DNA of 64,000 nt from Sarcophilus harrisii (lineage: Eukaryota; Chordata; Mammalia; Dasyuromorphia; Dasyuridae). Positions 21,322-33,639 of this stretch are shown here, one piece after another (the stretch's first letter is position 1; each line of letters opens with the position of its first letter). The notes under the pieces are model-generated. The model did not search any database and was not told the DNA's origin. It worked only from the letters and a program-made list of their open reading frames with translations. A program made the translations under genes and the position numbers. The stretch spans positions 427,641,669-427,705,668 of the forward strand of contig NC_045429.1 in assembly GCF_902635505.1 (NCBI RefSeq), in the 5' to 3' direction.

Positions 21322-24085
21322 CTTCTTGATAATTTGTTGTTTGTTGATTATTTGTCTGACTCTTCATGACCTGATGGATCATAGCTTACCAGGCTCTTCC
21401 ATCCTCCACTTTTTAAATTCTAAGTTCATATTCATTGTTTTCATGATACTATTTATCCATCTTACTTTCTGCCAACCCCCTTTCCTTTTGCCTTCAAACC
21501 TTCCCAATATCAGGGTTTTTCCCAAAATGTTTTGTCTTCTCATTTTGTGACCAATGTATTCAAGCTTCAGCTGTAGTATCTGATATTCCAGTGAATAAGC
21601 TGAATTAATTTCTTTAAATATTGACTGATTTTATCTCCTTGCTTTCCAAGAGATTTTCAAAAATATTCTCTAGTACCGTAATTCAAAATCAACAAGTTTG
21701 TGGCATTTAGTTTTCCTTATAGTTCAACTCTTTCACCCTTGTATTGCTATTGGATAAACCACTATGTTGACTATCTGGACTTTTGTTGATGCCTCTACTT
21801 TTTAGTATAATGTGTAGATTTTCCATAGATTTCCTTCCAAGGAACAAGTCTTTTAATTTCATGGATACAGTCACCATCTGCAGTTATCTTTGGGCTCAAG
21901 AATATAAAATCTGACACGCTTCCATTTCTTTTTCCTTTGTTTGCTGAGAAATAATAGGACCAATTCCCAAGAACTTTTTTTTTTTTTTTTTTTTATGTTA
22001 AGCTTCAAGCAAGCTTTTACATTCTCCCCATCAAGGGACTGTTTTATTTCTTCTTCTTTTCTGAATTGTTGATATATTTCTCCCAGGAACCTTAATTCTT
22101 TTGATTCATCCAACCTGGCATTTTTCACAATGTACTCTGTACATAAGTTAAATAAACAAGGTGACAATATGTTGCCTTGTTGTAGTCCTTTTCTAATTTT
22201 AAACCAATCAGTTGTTTCATGTTTGGATCTAATTGTTGCTTCTTTATCCACATACAGGTTTCTCAGGAGACAAGTACAGTGATGTGGTACTCCCATTTCT
22301 TTGAGAACTTGCTACACTATGTTGTGACTATATAGTAAAACTGAGGCTTTAGTAGTCATTTAAGGAAAAATAGATTTTTTTGAGGACTCCCTTGCTTTCC
22401 TCATAATCCAGCAAATGATGACATTTTGATCTCTAGTTTCTCTGCTTCTTCAAAAACCAGCCTGATCTTTTGGTAATTCTTGGTTCACATATTGCTGAAT
22501 CCAAATTTTCAAAATCTTAAGCATAACTTTGTTGGCATGTGAAAAGAGTGCATTTGTTTGATAATTTGAACACTCTTTGGCTTTGCATTTCTTTAAGATT
22601 GAGTTGTAAAAGAATTTTTTTCCTACCAATGACCAATATATAAAAAACAAGTTTTTTATATATTATTGTCTAGAGAGATGCTTTGGGGCTCTGAGTGATT
22701 AAATATTTTATTGATGGTAACACAAGGAGTCTGTGTTAGACATAGGATTTTCACCCTGGTCTTCTAATTCCAAGGCTTCCCTCTAGCTACTATGCCACAA
22801 TGCCTCACAAAATGTTTTATCAAGTCAGTTACTGGATTAATGATGTTCTTATTTGTTGAATTTGCTAATTTTGCTGGCATATTGAGGACAGAACTTTAGC
22901 AACATTATTTTTTAAGATTTTAAATAGCTCAGCTGGAATTCCATCACCTCCAGTAACCTTATTATTCATAATGTTTCCCAAGGCCCATTTGACTTCATTC
23001 TCCAAATTGTTTGGCTCTACATCAGTTCTACACTATTGTGGTAGCTATTGGTAACATTAAGATTTTTATTGTATCTGTCTTTTGTCTATTTTTGCTATCT
23101 CTTTTTAATCTCTTCTACTTCTGTGGAGTCTCTACCATTTTTATCCTTTATCATGTCCATTTTTGCATGAGATATTCCTTCAATATCTCTAATTTTCTTG
23201 AAGAAATCTCTCGTCTTTTCCATTCTATTGTTTTCTTCTATCTCTTTGAATTGCTTCTTATCTCTCTTTGTTATTCTCTGGAATTCAGTATTTGCTTGAG
23301 TATATCTTTCCCTTTCTCCTTTTTATTTCATTTTCCTTAACTATTTGTAGAGCCTCATCAGAGAGTCATTTGACTTTCTTACCTTTTTTTCCTTTGTAAT
23401 ATTATTTTGCTGTGCATGTATTGCGAACCTCTGGTCATTGTTCTTCAGACACTCTATTTCCCTTAAATCTATCTAAGACATCTGCTGCACTTTCATAAGG
23501 GATTTTATTTACCTATATGGTCTGATAGTTTTCCCTATTTTCTTCTATTTAAGTCTGAATTTTGTGATAAGCTCATGATCTAAGCCACAGTCAACTTCAG
23601 GTCTTGTTTTAATTGACTGCGTAGAGCTTCTCCACTTTTGGCTGCAAAGTATGTAATCATTTTGATTTCTATATTAACTCTCTGGTGATGTTTATGTGTA
23701 GAGCAATCTTTTGGATTGTTGAAAGAGTATTTATTACTAGTAAGTTATCTTTTCAAAACTCTATTTGTTTCTGTCTTGCTTCATTTTGTGCTACAAAGCC
23801 AACTTTCCTCTTATTCCAATAATCTTTTGATTTCATTCTTTAGCACCCAATACCCTAAGATGAATGTGACATCTTCTTTTGGTGATATGTTTCGAAAGAT
23901 GCAGTCTTCATAGAACTGATAAACTTTGGCATCTTCCGCATCAGTGGTTGAAGTATAGACTAGTATTAGTCTGCTGTTGAATGACTTGCTTTGGAATTAA
24001 ATGAATATCATTTTATCATTTTATGAGATTATACCCAAGTACTGTTTTTCCCACTCTTTTATTGACTATGAAGGCCACTCCATTT
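21322..24085 (-). mobile_element. RTE/BovB-type LINE, minus strand, decayed
   Basis: Minus-strand translation near 22300-22030 gives CLLRNLYVDKEATIRSKHET, then TTDWFKIRKGLQQGNILSP and CLFNLCTEYIVKNARLDE. 22640-22450 gives SNYQTNALFSHANKVMLKIL with YVNQELPKDQAGF. These are the reverse-transcriptase blocks of RTE/BovB elements. The stretch 21640-21880 matches the BovB-type 3' region (minus sense; 'caccatctgcagt', 'ccttccaaggaacaag', 'gactatctggacttttgttg'). The endonuclease end lies towards 24085. The reading frame is broken many times and a SINE-like insert sits at about 22655-22815. Confidence 0.85.
22649..22857. repeat. First copy of a 210-bp duplicated segment
   Basis: Direct copy of 25347-25563, including T-run, a SINE-like body ('taacacaaggagtctgtgttagac', 'ctagctactatgcc') and trailing LINE sequence 'ggattaatgatgttcttatttgtt'. 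This copy sits inside the RTE element. Confidence 0.85.
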
Positions 24086-24109
24086 CTTCTAAGGGATTTA
24101 ATAACAAAA

Positions 24110-24300
24110 TATCCCCTACAGTCCCCACAATAACCCTTTGAGGTAGGAGTTACAATTATTTTCTTTACCCCCGTTTCATAGATCAGGAAGTAGAATGTCA
24201 GAGAATTTGAACAATTTACTGGTGAATCTCAGAGACAAGGTGTCTCTCTCTTGCCCTTAAGTTTGACTCTCTCTTCATTATTCCATTTGGCCTCATTGGA
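24110..24300 (-). repeat. MIR-type SINE fragment
   Basis: 'ccacaataaccctttgaggtaggagt...' and 'tttcatagatcaggaagtag', MIR in reverse complement. Confidence 0.6.
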
Positions 24301-24389
24301 GGGATAGTTCTGTCTCCATCAATGATTAATTGCAAATTTAAGAAAGTTTTCTTAATCCTCAGTGCTTAGATATCCCTTCTATAACTTTA

Positions 24390-24640
24390 GGGAATCAGGA
24401 AAACATGTGTTTGAATCTTGCCTCAGATGTTTGCCAACTGTATCAACCTTGGCAAATAACTTAATCACTCTGTGCCTCAGTTTCCTCATCACATCTGTGC
24501 CTCATTCCTTCCTAAAAAGGAGATAATAATGGCACATTCTTTACATGGTTATTGTAAGGACCAAATAAACTAATATTTGTAAAATGCTTTGCAAACTTTA
24601 AGGTGCTATAGAAATAATACTATCATTGTTATTATGGTGG
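24390..24640 (+). repeat. MIR-type SINE
   Basis: 'tgcctcagtttcctcatcacatctg', 'gagataataatggcacattctt', 'tttgtaaaatgctttgcaaactttaaggtgctatagaaat'. Confidence 0.65.
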
Positions 24641-24889
24641 TTGTTGTTATGGTATGTATGTTATGTATATTGCTTCTTGGTCCATTAAGGGTTAAGATTG
24701 ATTGTTGGCTTATTAAAAAGTAAAATCAAGGATACTCTTTTGTATATGTGGGCCACCATAGGTCATTCATGGGTACCATCTTTCAATTGAATTGCCCTTA
24801 TGGATAATGTCATAGTGGTTTTTAAATGTCTATTTGTTCCTAACTTCAGCCAAATGTCTAGGAAATTATTAATCACATATTCATAATAA

Positions 24890-25090
24890 TTATTGTTGCT
24901 TAATTTATACAGTGTTTTGAGGTTTGCAAAATGTTTTATATACATTATCTCATTTGATTAAAAAAATATCCCTCTGAGATAAACTCTAAAGGGAAAATTT
25001 ATTTCCATTCTACAAATAAGAAGATTGAGGCTTAGATAAATCAAAAGACTTTTCCATTCATCTTCATTTAGTACAGATTTTGTCACTGTG
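24890..25090 (-). repeat. MIR-type SINE fragment
   Basis: 'gttttgaggtttgcaaaatgttttatatacattatctcatttgatt' and 'aagattgaggcttagataaa' in reverse-complement MIR order. Confidence 0.6.
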
Positions 25091-25346
25091 TCAAGAATGT
25101 TCTTCATCTCCATATCTTTCAGGTTATTACAGAAACCAAATAGGGTGGACAAATCCCAACCTGAAATCTACATTAGGGAAAAAAATGAGGGAATCCTAAG
25201 GGAATATCCTAAGGGAATAAAAAAAAAAAACCCAACAACATTTGTGCATTATATAAACTTCAAAGTGCTCTTTATTGATACAAATACTGATTTTATTAGT
25301 GTCAGGGTCTTCAGTTATGAAAAATCTCTCCTTTCTAAAGATTAGC

Positions 25347-25563
25347 AAGTTTTTTTTTTTTTTAATATATTATTGTCTGGAGAGATGCTTTGGGGCACTG
25401 AGTGATTGAACATTTATTCATGGTAACACAAGGAGTCTGTGTTAGACACAGGATTTTCACCCTGGTCTTCTAACTCCAAGGCTTATCCTCTAGCTACTAT
25501 GCACAATGCCTCACAAAATGCTTTATCAAGTCAATTGTTGGATTAATGATGTTCTTATTTGTT
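25347..25563. repeat. Second copy of the 210-bp duplicated segment
   Basis: Direct-orientation copy of 22649-22857, about 2.7 kb away, about nine tenths identical by eye. It includes a longer T-run at its left end. Confidence 0.85.
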
Positions 25564-26615
25564 ATTCATTTTCAGTGGGGGTAGACCAAATTCCTGGTTA
25601 CTGGAACAAGGTCAGACATGTCTAGTTACCTCCTAAACAAGGAGGATCATTGAATCATATAGAATGGGCAGTTTATTTTTAGTAGAGTCTTAGGATAAGA
25701 TTAAGACAACAATGCATCGTTCTACATATCTGGTTATCTTACAACAATTTGTTTGACTTTTTCTAAGCACAAAATCTCATTAGCTTTTGGATGATCTTCA
25801 TAACAAAGCTCAGAAAATATCCCTTAGTATTTTGGTCTTCATATAAATGGGTATGTGAGCTCAGAGGAATTTTAATATAAACCAATCAGGTGGGAATAGA
25901 ACTGTCATTTCTCTCAAATTTTGGCAAAAGAATCTATGTTGAGTTCTACCAACTGTTTTATTCTGGGAGAGATCCAGAAAGCCTGATGGGAGAGTGCATC
26001 ATTGCATCTAGATGGTTCGGTGCAATATGATGACTCAAATATTATCTTTATGACACGGAGAATCAACTGGGTGGTATATGGCCATTGCTTAAAATTTAAC
26101 TCCAGCCCTAAAGTTAAGCAATGCTCTTTCTGGTTACTCTGGTTGTCCAGCATGTCAAGGAAAGTTTCCAAGGGGTGAGCAACATGGTGAATTCCTCAGA
26201 GCACAGGTGTCATCCTTCCACCTTCTTTGGTCCACATGATTATGTTTTCCTCCTGTGCCTGTGTCATGACAACTCTAATGGAGACTGAAAGATGAAAAGA
26301 AAAGGGAAAGTGTAGAGGAATTGGTTGGAGAGAAAGGAAATAAAACATTAAGAAAAAGGAATAAGAAAAGTAGGATAAGAGAGAAAAACAAGATAAGGGC
26401 AACAGATCAAGGAGGAAGGACAGATGTTGCCAATTCTTATGCTTAGAATCGTCTTTGGTTCTCTTTTATATTTATTCATATTTCAAAATCCAATTCAGAC
26501 ACACTAATTCCTTCAGGAATCCTTTTTTGACATTCCACTATGTGATAGTTATGATATTCCTGCTTTCAGGAGGCATTTTTCTTACATTATACTTCTATTT
26601 GGGTTCATATTTTCT
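25564..26615. other. Unassigned sequence
   Basis: No gene or clear repeat. Purine-rich patch at 26285-26420. Confidence 0.4.
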
Positions 26616-26616
26616 T

Positions 26617-26905
26617 TTCTTTTTTTTTTTTTTAACTTAATAGCATTTCCCCCCAATTACACGTAGTTACTTTTCAACATTTAACTTTTGAATTTTTTGA
26701 GCTTTTTTTCCCTTTCCTTCCCACTTTCTCTCCCCTCCCTTCTCTTCAAGATAGCAAGCATTCTGATATGGGTTACATAGGTACAATCATGTTAAATGTA
26801 TTTTTACCTTAGTCATATTAGGAAAGAAGATTCAGAAAAAGGTAACAACCATAAGAAAGAAAAAAAAAAAAACAAAAAAATGCAATAACATACTTCAATT
26901 TGTAT
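26617..26905 (-). mobile_element. L1 3' end, minus strand
   Basis: T-run then 'cccaattacacgtagttacttttcaacatt', 'gatagcaagcattctgatatgggtta', 'tagtcatattaggaaaga': the reverse complement of a marsupial L1 3' UTR. Confidence 0.75.
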
Positions 26906-26975
26906 TCAGACTATATAGTTTTTCCCCAGTTACATTTAAAACATGATTACATTTGTTTTTAAAACTTTAAGTTCC

Positions 26976-27739
26976 ACCATGCTCAGAAAGTTATCAAAAT
27001 GTGCATACCCTTTGATCCAGCACAGGCCTATATCCCAAAGAGATTCTAAAGGAGAGAAAGGGATCCACACGTGCAAAAATGTTTGTGGCAGCCCTTTTTG
27101 TAGTGGCAAGAAACTGGAAACTGAATGGATACCCATCAGTTGGAGAATGGCTGAATAAATTGTGGTATATGAATGTTATGAAATATTGTTGTTTTGTAAA
27201 AAACGATCAGGAGGATAATTTCAGAAAGACCTTAGGAAACTCACATGCACTGATGCTAAGTGAAATGAGCAGAACCAAGAGATCATTGTGCATGGCAACA
27301 ACAAGATTATATAATGATCAATTCTGATGGATGTGGCTCTTTCCAACAGTGAGATGATTGAGGCCAGTTTCAGTGATCTCATGATGAAGAGAGCCATCTA
27401 CATCCAGAGAGAGGACTATGAGAACTGAATGTGGAAAACAACATAACATTCTCACTCTTCTCATTGTTGTTTGCTTGCATTTTGTTTTCTTATTCATTTT
27501 TTTGTCTTTTTGATCTGATTTTTCTTGTGCAGCAAGATAATTGTATAAATATGTTTTACATATATGGGACTTAACATATATTTTAACATGTATAGCATAC
27601 ATTGGATTGCTTGCCATCTAGGGAAAGGTGGGGAGGAGGGGACAATTTGGAACACAAGGCTGTGCAAGGGTAAATGTTGAAAAATTATCTGTGCATATGT
27701 TTTGAAAATAAAAAGATTTAAAAATTAAAAAAAAAAACA
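26976..27739 (+). mobile_element. 5'-truncated L1 with A-tail and target-site duplication
   Basis: L1 3' part: 'gtgcataccctttgatccagca', 'aatgtttgtggcagcc', 'cccatcagttggagaatggctgaataaattgtgg', ending 'gttttgaaaataaaaag' with an A-rich tail. It is flanked by the 10-bp direct repeat tttaagttcc at 26966-26975 and 27740-27749. It is better preserved than its host element. Confidence 0.9.
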
Positions 27740-27894
27740 TTTAAGTTCCGGATTCTCTTCCTAGTTTCTATCCCTATCCCTCATTAAGAAAGCACATTTG
27801 GATTATGCAAAATATTTCCATAAAGGTCATGTTATGTAAAAAACCATAGATCTCCCCCTTCCTTTTAAAAACCCTCAGGAAAAATATAAAGAAA

Positions 27895-27896
<2 letters not shown>

Positions 27897-27977
<81 letters not shown>

Positions 27978-28012
27978 AGAGAGAGAGAGAGAGAATGAGA
28001 GAGAGAGAGAAT
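27897..28012 (+). repeat. (GA)n microsatellite
   Basis: Almost pure 'gaga' for about 115 bases with a few 'aatgag' interruptions. Confidence 0.98.
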
Positions 28013-28400
28013 GTTTCAGTCTGTATTTAGACACAATCAATTCTTTCTCAAGGAATGGACAGGATTTTTCATCACAAGTCCTTCAGAATAGAGACTCCAT
28101 GATTCTTTGGACGTAGTCAGCATTTTCCTTAATAAGTAAATGTCTTGGCTCATTGTATTGCTGAGAAGAGCTAAGTCTATCATAGTTGATTATCATACCA
28201 TGTTACTATTAAGGTGTGCAATGTTATCCTGGTTCTGTTCACTTTGTTCAGCATCAGTTTATGTAAATCTTCCCAGGATTTTCTGAAGTCATCATTTTTT
28301 ACAGAATAATAGTATCCCATTACATCCGTGTACCATAACTTACTCAGCTATTCCCCAATTGTTAGGTAACTCCGCAATCACCAATTCTTCTCTGGGCTAT

Positions 28401-29651
28401 CCAATATGTTACATCCCTGAGATTTAGGATAGCCTAAATTTTATACATCTCCCAGCACCTTACAGAAAATAATTTATTCCCTGGATCTTAATAAATATTG
28501 AATTGACATCTGTTCTGCCTTCCAGACCACTAGACCTTTAGAGACCATGGGATGGGAAGTAGGGAGGAAAACTCAACTTAACTAAGGTTTGGAATTCCCC
28601 CCTGGGACCAATGCTTGTCTGATTAGTCAGCATGTGAATATAAACTCAAATGGCTCATTATATTTAATCTGGTCCACCATATTTCACATTCCTCCTCCAC
28701 TATCTTCTTTCCATACACCTGGCATGCATACCTATTCTACCATTGCTAATTGAAAGGGTGTGTCAATCAGCTGCCCGGTATTTTCTCACTCCATCTCTGG
28801 TCTTTACGTGTTGTTTTGCCTTATTAGAACATAAGCATCTGGAGAGCAGGTGCTATTTCATTTTTGTATTTGTTTCCCTAGCACTTGGCACAATATTTAG
28901 CAAATAGTAAACATTTAAAATATGTTTTTATTCATTCATAAAAAAGGAGAGAGAAGAAAGGGAAGAGAAGAGAGGAAAGAGGAGGAAATACTGAACTAAA
29001 ACATTTGGGAAATAGATGTGTCCATTTCTTGAGTGTGTGAATTATCTTTTGTTTTATGTAGACTGCCCAAATAGCCAGTACCTAATCAACATGACCTTAT
29101 ATCACCATTAGCATCATCTCGGTCTATAAACATATCTAGGCTTTGTGAAACTCTTTTCATTTTTCAGGGCAACATTCCCTACTCTGGGTAGTAAAAATTC
29201 ATCCTGGGAGGAAAACTGTGTTTTGAACTGATTTCTTTACTTACCCCATCAGACTTCACACTACTCCTTTGTTGTCATCACTAGGATTCAGCACTGATGG
29301 AGCCAGACAGCGAAATACATACTCACCACTTTGTGATAGGAAAGACCAAAAGACAGAGGAGGGAAGATAGAACTTAGTACCTGGCATGTCTTGCTTTGCT
29401 ACAGATTGTTCTCATATGAGTGCTACATGTTCTGATTCTGAAGCTTCTGCTCTGCTTGACCTAGAACCTCATAACCTAGAACCTTCATCAGTGGCTTGGT
29501 TGAGGTCACCCACCAATTAAGCATCTTGGATATAGTGAAATCCTTTCTCAGGAAGAGATATGGAAAAAAAAGAAAAGTCTTTTCTGATTGAAACACCATA
29601 GATATTGTGAAAATACTCATAAGATTAGCATATCTGTTTTGCATGAAATAC
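28401..29651. other. Unassigned sequence with a LINE/SINE tail
   Basis: 28815-28930 is a 'tctggagagcaggtgctatttc...cttggcacaatatttagcaaatag' tail. A purine-rich patch lies at 28944-28990. Otherwise nothing recognisable. Confidence 0.4.
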
Positions 29652-30027
29652 TTTATTATATAGATGTAATGGAAACGGAGAATAAGCCTGTTTGCCAAAA
29701 CGAGCTAATCAGAAGCCTGCAATGAGCCAAAAGTCTTGCTCATTCCAAAATACCTTTGCTGGTGTTCACTGGCTGATGTTTATTATATAGATGTAGTGGA
29801 AACAGAGTAAGCCTGTTTTCTGAAAGGAGATAATCAGAAGCCTGCAGTAAGCCAAAAGTCTTGCTCACTCCCAAATGCCTTTGCTGGTGTTCACTGTCTG
29901 ATGTTTATTATATAGACGTAGTGGAAACAGAGTAAACCTGTTTGCTGAAAGGAGCTAATCAGAAGTCTGCAGTGAGCCAAAAGTCTTGCTCATCCCCAGA
30001 TACCTTTGCTGGTGTTCACTAGCTGAC
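29652..30027 (+). repeat. Three-copy tandem repeat of about 125 bp
   Basis: Copies start near 29652, 29779 and 29904. Each runs from 'ttattatatagatgtagtgg' through 'agccaaaagtcttgctca' to 'cctttgctggtgttcact'. Copies differ at roughly a tenth of positions. I do not recognise the source sequence. Confidence 0.9.
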
Positions 30028-30485
30028 CTCAAATTGGCTTAAATCATTCTTGTGGTCAGCCATTGCTGCAAAATATCCTGCATCTGTGTTGCACCTGTTC
30101 CTGAAAAAGATTGTCCACTCTCCACCCTACACCATCCCTGACCCTCCCCTTTGTGATTTTCAATCATAAATTGCCTTTGTTTCTCCTAGGCTATGTGCAG
30201 CATTATGTGGTTGTCCCAGCTTGAATGTCTAACCTCTTTCCCTTTAAATATATCATTTTGTTCCAACTCAATTAGAATTCCTCTGTATTTGAGGGGTGGG
30301 TTTTTGAGGTTCATGGTCTCATCTGGAAGCAGGGAGATGGGCAGTAGAATAATCAGGTTGCCTTCCAGACCTAACATTTTCTGAAATCGTTGGAATACCT
30401 TATTAGTCTGATCCTTCTTCCACCATGGCAATGTTTTCACCAGAGTTTGAAAAAAATGAAATATAGTCCTTTCTAAATAGCTAGT

Positions 30486-30985
30486 GACATAGAGGCAGCA
30501 CAGCTAGAGCACAGAGCCTGGAGTCAAGAGGACCTGAGTTCAAATCTTCACTTAAGCACTTACTAGCTATGTGATCCTGGGCTACTCATTTAACCCTGTT
30601 TACCTCAGTTTCCTCTTCTGTAAAATGAGCTGGAGAAGGAAATGGCAAACCACTTCATTATTTTGCCAAGAAAACTCCAAATGGGATCATGAAGACTGGG
30701 ATATAAGTGGAAAACAAACGACAATAATTTTGGGGCAGCTAAATGGTGCCATAGTGTATAGAACACTGGGTCTGGAATCAGGAAGACTCATCTCTCTGAA
30801 TTCAAATCTGGACTTTTACTGCTGTGTGATTCTGGGCAAGTTATTTGACCCTGTTTGCCTCAGTTTCCTCATCTGCAAAATGAGCTGGAGAAGGAAATGG
30901 CAAACCACTGCAGTATCTTTGCAAATAAAATTCCAAATGGGATAAGGATGAGTTAGACATCAGTAAAATGACTGAAGAAACAGAT
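30486..30985 (+). mobile_element. Two adjacent marsupial SINEs (long form)
   Basis: Copy one is about 30486-30729 and copy two about 30730-30985. Both carry 'cctcagtttcctc...tgtaaaatgagctggagaaggaaatggcaaaccact' and a 'ccaaatggga' tail. Confidence 0.85.
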
Positions 30986-31014
30986 ACAAACTGTACTTTT
31001 AGTGGAAAAAGTTT

Positions 31015-31165
31015 TGGACATTGAGTCAATCAATAGATCAGCAAGCACTTATCAAGCCTGGTATTATGCAAGACTCTGAAAATTCCAAAGCAGAAAAAAT
31101 GCTGACTTACTCTCAGGAAGCTTACATTCTATTAAGGGAAGCAATATGTCCATATATAAAATGTT
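31015..31165 (+). repeat. Old interspersed repeat (L2-like 3' signature)
   Basis: 'agcaagcacttatcaagcctggtattatgc...' and 'ctctcaggaagcttacattctatt', like the element at 34430-34720. Confidence 0.45.
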
Positions 31166-33079
31166 GGGGAATGGGTGAAGAGAAGGCATTAGTAACTAGA
31201 GAAATCAGAAAATGCCTTATATGGAAGGTGAAAACACAACATAAGGTTTGAATACCTGGGCTCATCTTGGGTTTTACCATATATTCCCTGTATGCTCTTG
31301 GAAGAGTTATTTAAACTTAGCCTTAACTGACTTCTGTGTTGATTAGCCGAGCCTGCCTTTCCTCATCTGCTATTTTAGGGAACAAATGAGATTGTATGGA
31401 AAAAAAAATACTTTGTGACCTGTGACCTATACATTGTAGTGTCTGACATTTAAATAAAGGCAGTCTTTGACATGGGAAGGATCATCAAATAGGAGGCCCA
31501 GAGCAGGAAAGCATCTCAGAAGCTACTTTGTCTAATCTCTCACCTTAGAGAGTTAAGTGACTTATCCAACATTACATAGGAAGAGAAATATTCAGAAATG
31601 AGGGGTATAACCAAGTCTCTTGATTTCCAGTCTAATGGATCCAGCTCAGTTTTTGATGGATAATCAGATTTGAGCAGATCCCTGAAAGTATTCACTTATT
31701 TGAAGTCTGTCTGGTCAAAGGCAATCTTCTACCATGTTAGGCAGGGTCTTCAACAAATTCGTCACTCTAATAAACCATGGTTTCCCTATTCAGTTTTATG
31801 TTGTTATTATCAAAACTACTAAAGCCAGTTTCCTTTCTCTGATAGCATGACTTTATTCTAAAGGCAAAAAAGGTTATGTAAGATCAGTCTTACATATACA
31901 CTTTAATATCACCATTTCCAAGAATTTTTTCCCATATAGATGGTATAGTAGCTGAAATTCTACCATTATAAATTTACTTATTTGTTTTAAATATTTCTTT
32001 TCTAAATCCTTTATAATTAAAAAAAAAAAAAAAACCCTCAAGTACCTTGATTTTACATGACATTTTAATGGTTTTTAATTCACCTTCATATTTTCATATT
32101 TCAATTTTGCAAGAACTATGTGAAGTAGGCAAGTAGGTATCATTGATCTGATTTTATATATGAATGAACTAAAGCTTGGGTAGCTTGCTTGATAAGTGGC
32201 AGAGTTGGGGCTACAACCTGGGAATTCTAGCCCAATATTCCTTATGTTGAAAGAATACCCTGATTGTAGCCAACTGCATTTGAACATGCAGAAGGGCCTG
32301 AGAGGGGTAATTCATTGTTCCACTAACTTCTTAATATGAATTAGGTTTTGAGCATAAGTACCAAGAACTTAAGAGCTAGAAAAGTATTAGGGTGTGGGAG
32401 GAGGGAGCCTTATCAATCAGTAGGTATTTATTTGGCCTGTCACATGCTTGTTAGAAAGAACAAAGAGCCTTAATTCAGAAGACTGGAAATTCTGGCCCTG
32501 ATTTTGTGTTAATTGCTTTTGCAACTTTGTGGGTGGATGACTAAGTAAATGATTTTTATGGTACCTTTCAACTCCCCCAATTTTATGATTTTATGTATGT
32601 AGGACTATTCAACAGATAGTTGGAAGGCAAACTCTTAGAGTCAAAGAGTTTGCTACCTAAGTGGGTGGAGGAGGGGGACAAGCCAAGAAGAGACAGTAAT
32701 TTTACAGTTAGAAGACTGGTATTCAAGTCCTGCTTATATGACTCTGAGCAAATTTGTTTAATCTCTCTGAGGCTAGATTTTGTCATCTGTAAAATGAGAT
32801 CATTAGACTGATGGCTCCTCTAACTATATATCTATGATCATGACCATGAAAAAAGACAGTATCAAAGAAATACAGATTTTCTTAAATCAAATACAGAAGC
32901 TGTAAGAGATCAGAAAGGGAAACCAATAGGGACAGACAGTAGTCATTAGGATTGAAATGCAGGTTGAAGAATTTGATGAGGAGACTTAAAACACTTCAAT
33001 TAGAGGAATAACATGAGCTGAAGCTATGGAGAAGAAGCAGCAAGCAATGTGTTCTGGAGAGAGGGAGGAAGTGAGACTT
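31166..33079. other. Unassigned sequence with MIR fragments
   Basis: MIR-like pieces at about 32095-32240 (minus) and 32690-32840 (plus). No gene. Confidence 0.45.
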
Positions 33080-33300
33080 CTTGGAGTTGCTGTTCAATAA
33101 TTTTTCAACTGTGTCTGACTTCATGATCCTATATGGAGCTTTCTTAGAGATACTGGAATGGTTTGTCATTTTCTTTTCCAGCTCTTTTTACAGATGAGGA
33201 AATTGAGGCAAACAGGGATAAGTGACTTGCCAGAGTCACACAGAAAGTGTCTGAAGCCAGATTTGAACTCAGGAATATGAGTCTTCTCGGTGAATGAGCT
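33080..33300 (-). mobile_element. Marsupial SINE, minus strand
   Basis: 'tgtctgacttcatgatcctatatgg', 'tttacagatgaggaaattgaggcaaacaggg', 'gtgacttgccagagtcacacag'. Confidence 0.75.
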
Positions 33301-33639
33301 ATTTTTTTTTTTTTTTTTTGAAATCCCTCTTCTGCTTGGAGAGGAGGGATTAAAAAAAAAAAGCCTGCTTCAGAGGGAAAATCAAGGTTCTTTTCTGGGT
33401 GTTTGGTACTCTTACAAACCTTCAGCATTAAATTATAGCTGCCACAAACTGTGGTTTGCTCCTGTCATTGCTCCAGGTCCAAAATGCTATCTAGCATAGC
33501 TTTCTTAGGGGCTTAGCAAAAAAAAAAAAAGGGCAGAAGAGAACAAGGGTAGAAATCCCGGCAATAATTTGCTACCAAAATCAAAGTTCCATTGAGTTCA
33601 CTTTAGGTGTTCTGCTAACACGTTTGGTAAGAAATGGAG

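Larger units (their letters stand above)
26906..28400 (-). mobile_element. L1 3' end, minus strand, split by a younger L1
   Basis: The two halves, 26906-26975 and 27740-28400, read as one element: 'ttttccccagttacatttaaaacatg', 'taagttccggattctcttcc', 'tctttctcaaggaatggacagg', 'tcatagttgattatcataccatg', 'tggttctgttcactttgttcagcatcag'. A (GA)n expansion at 27897-28012 lies inside it. Confidence 0.8.
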
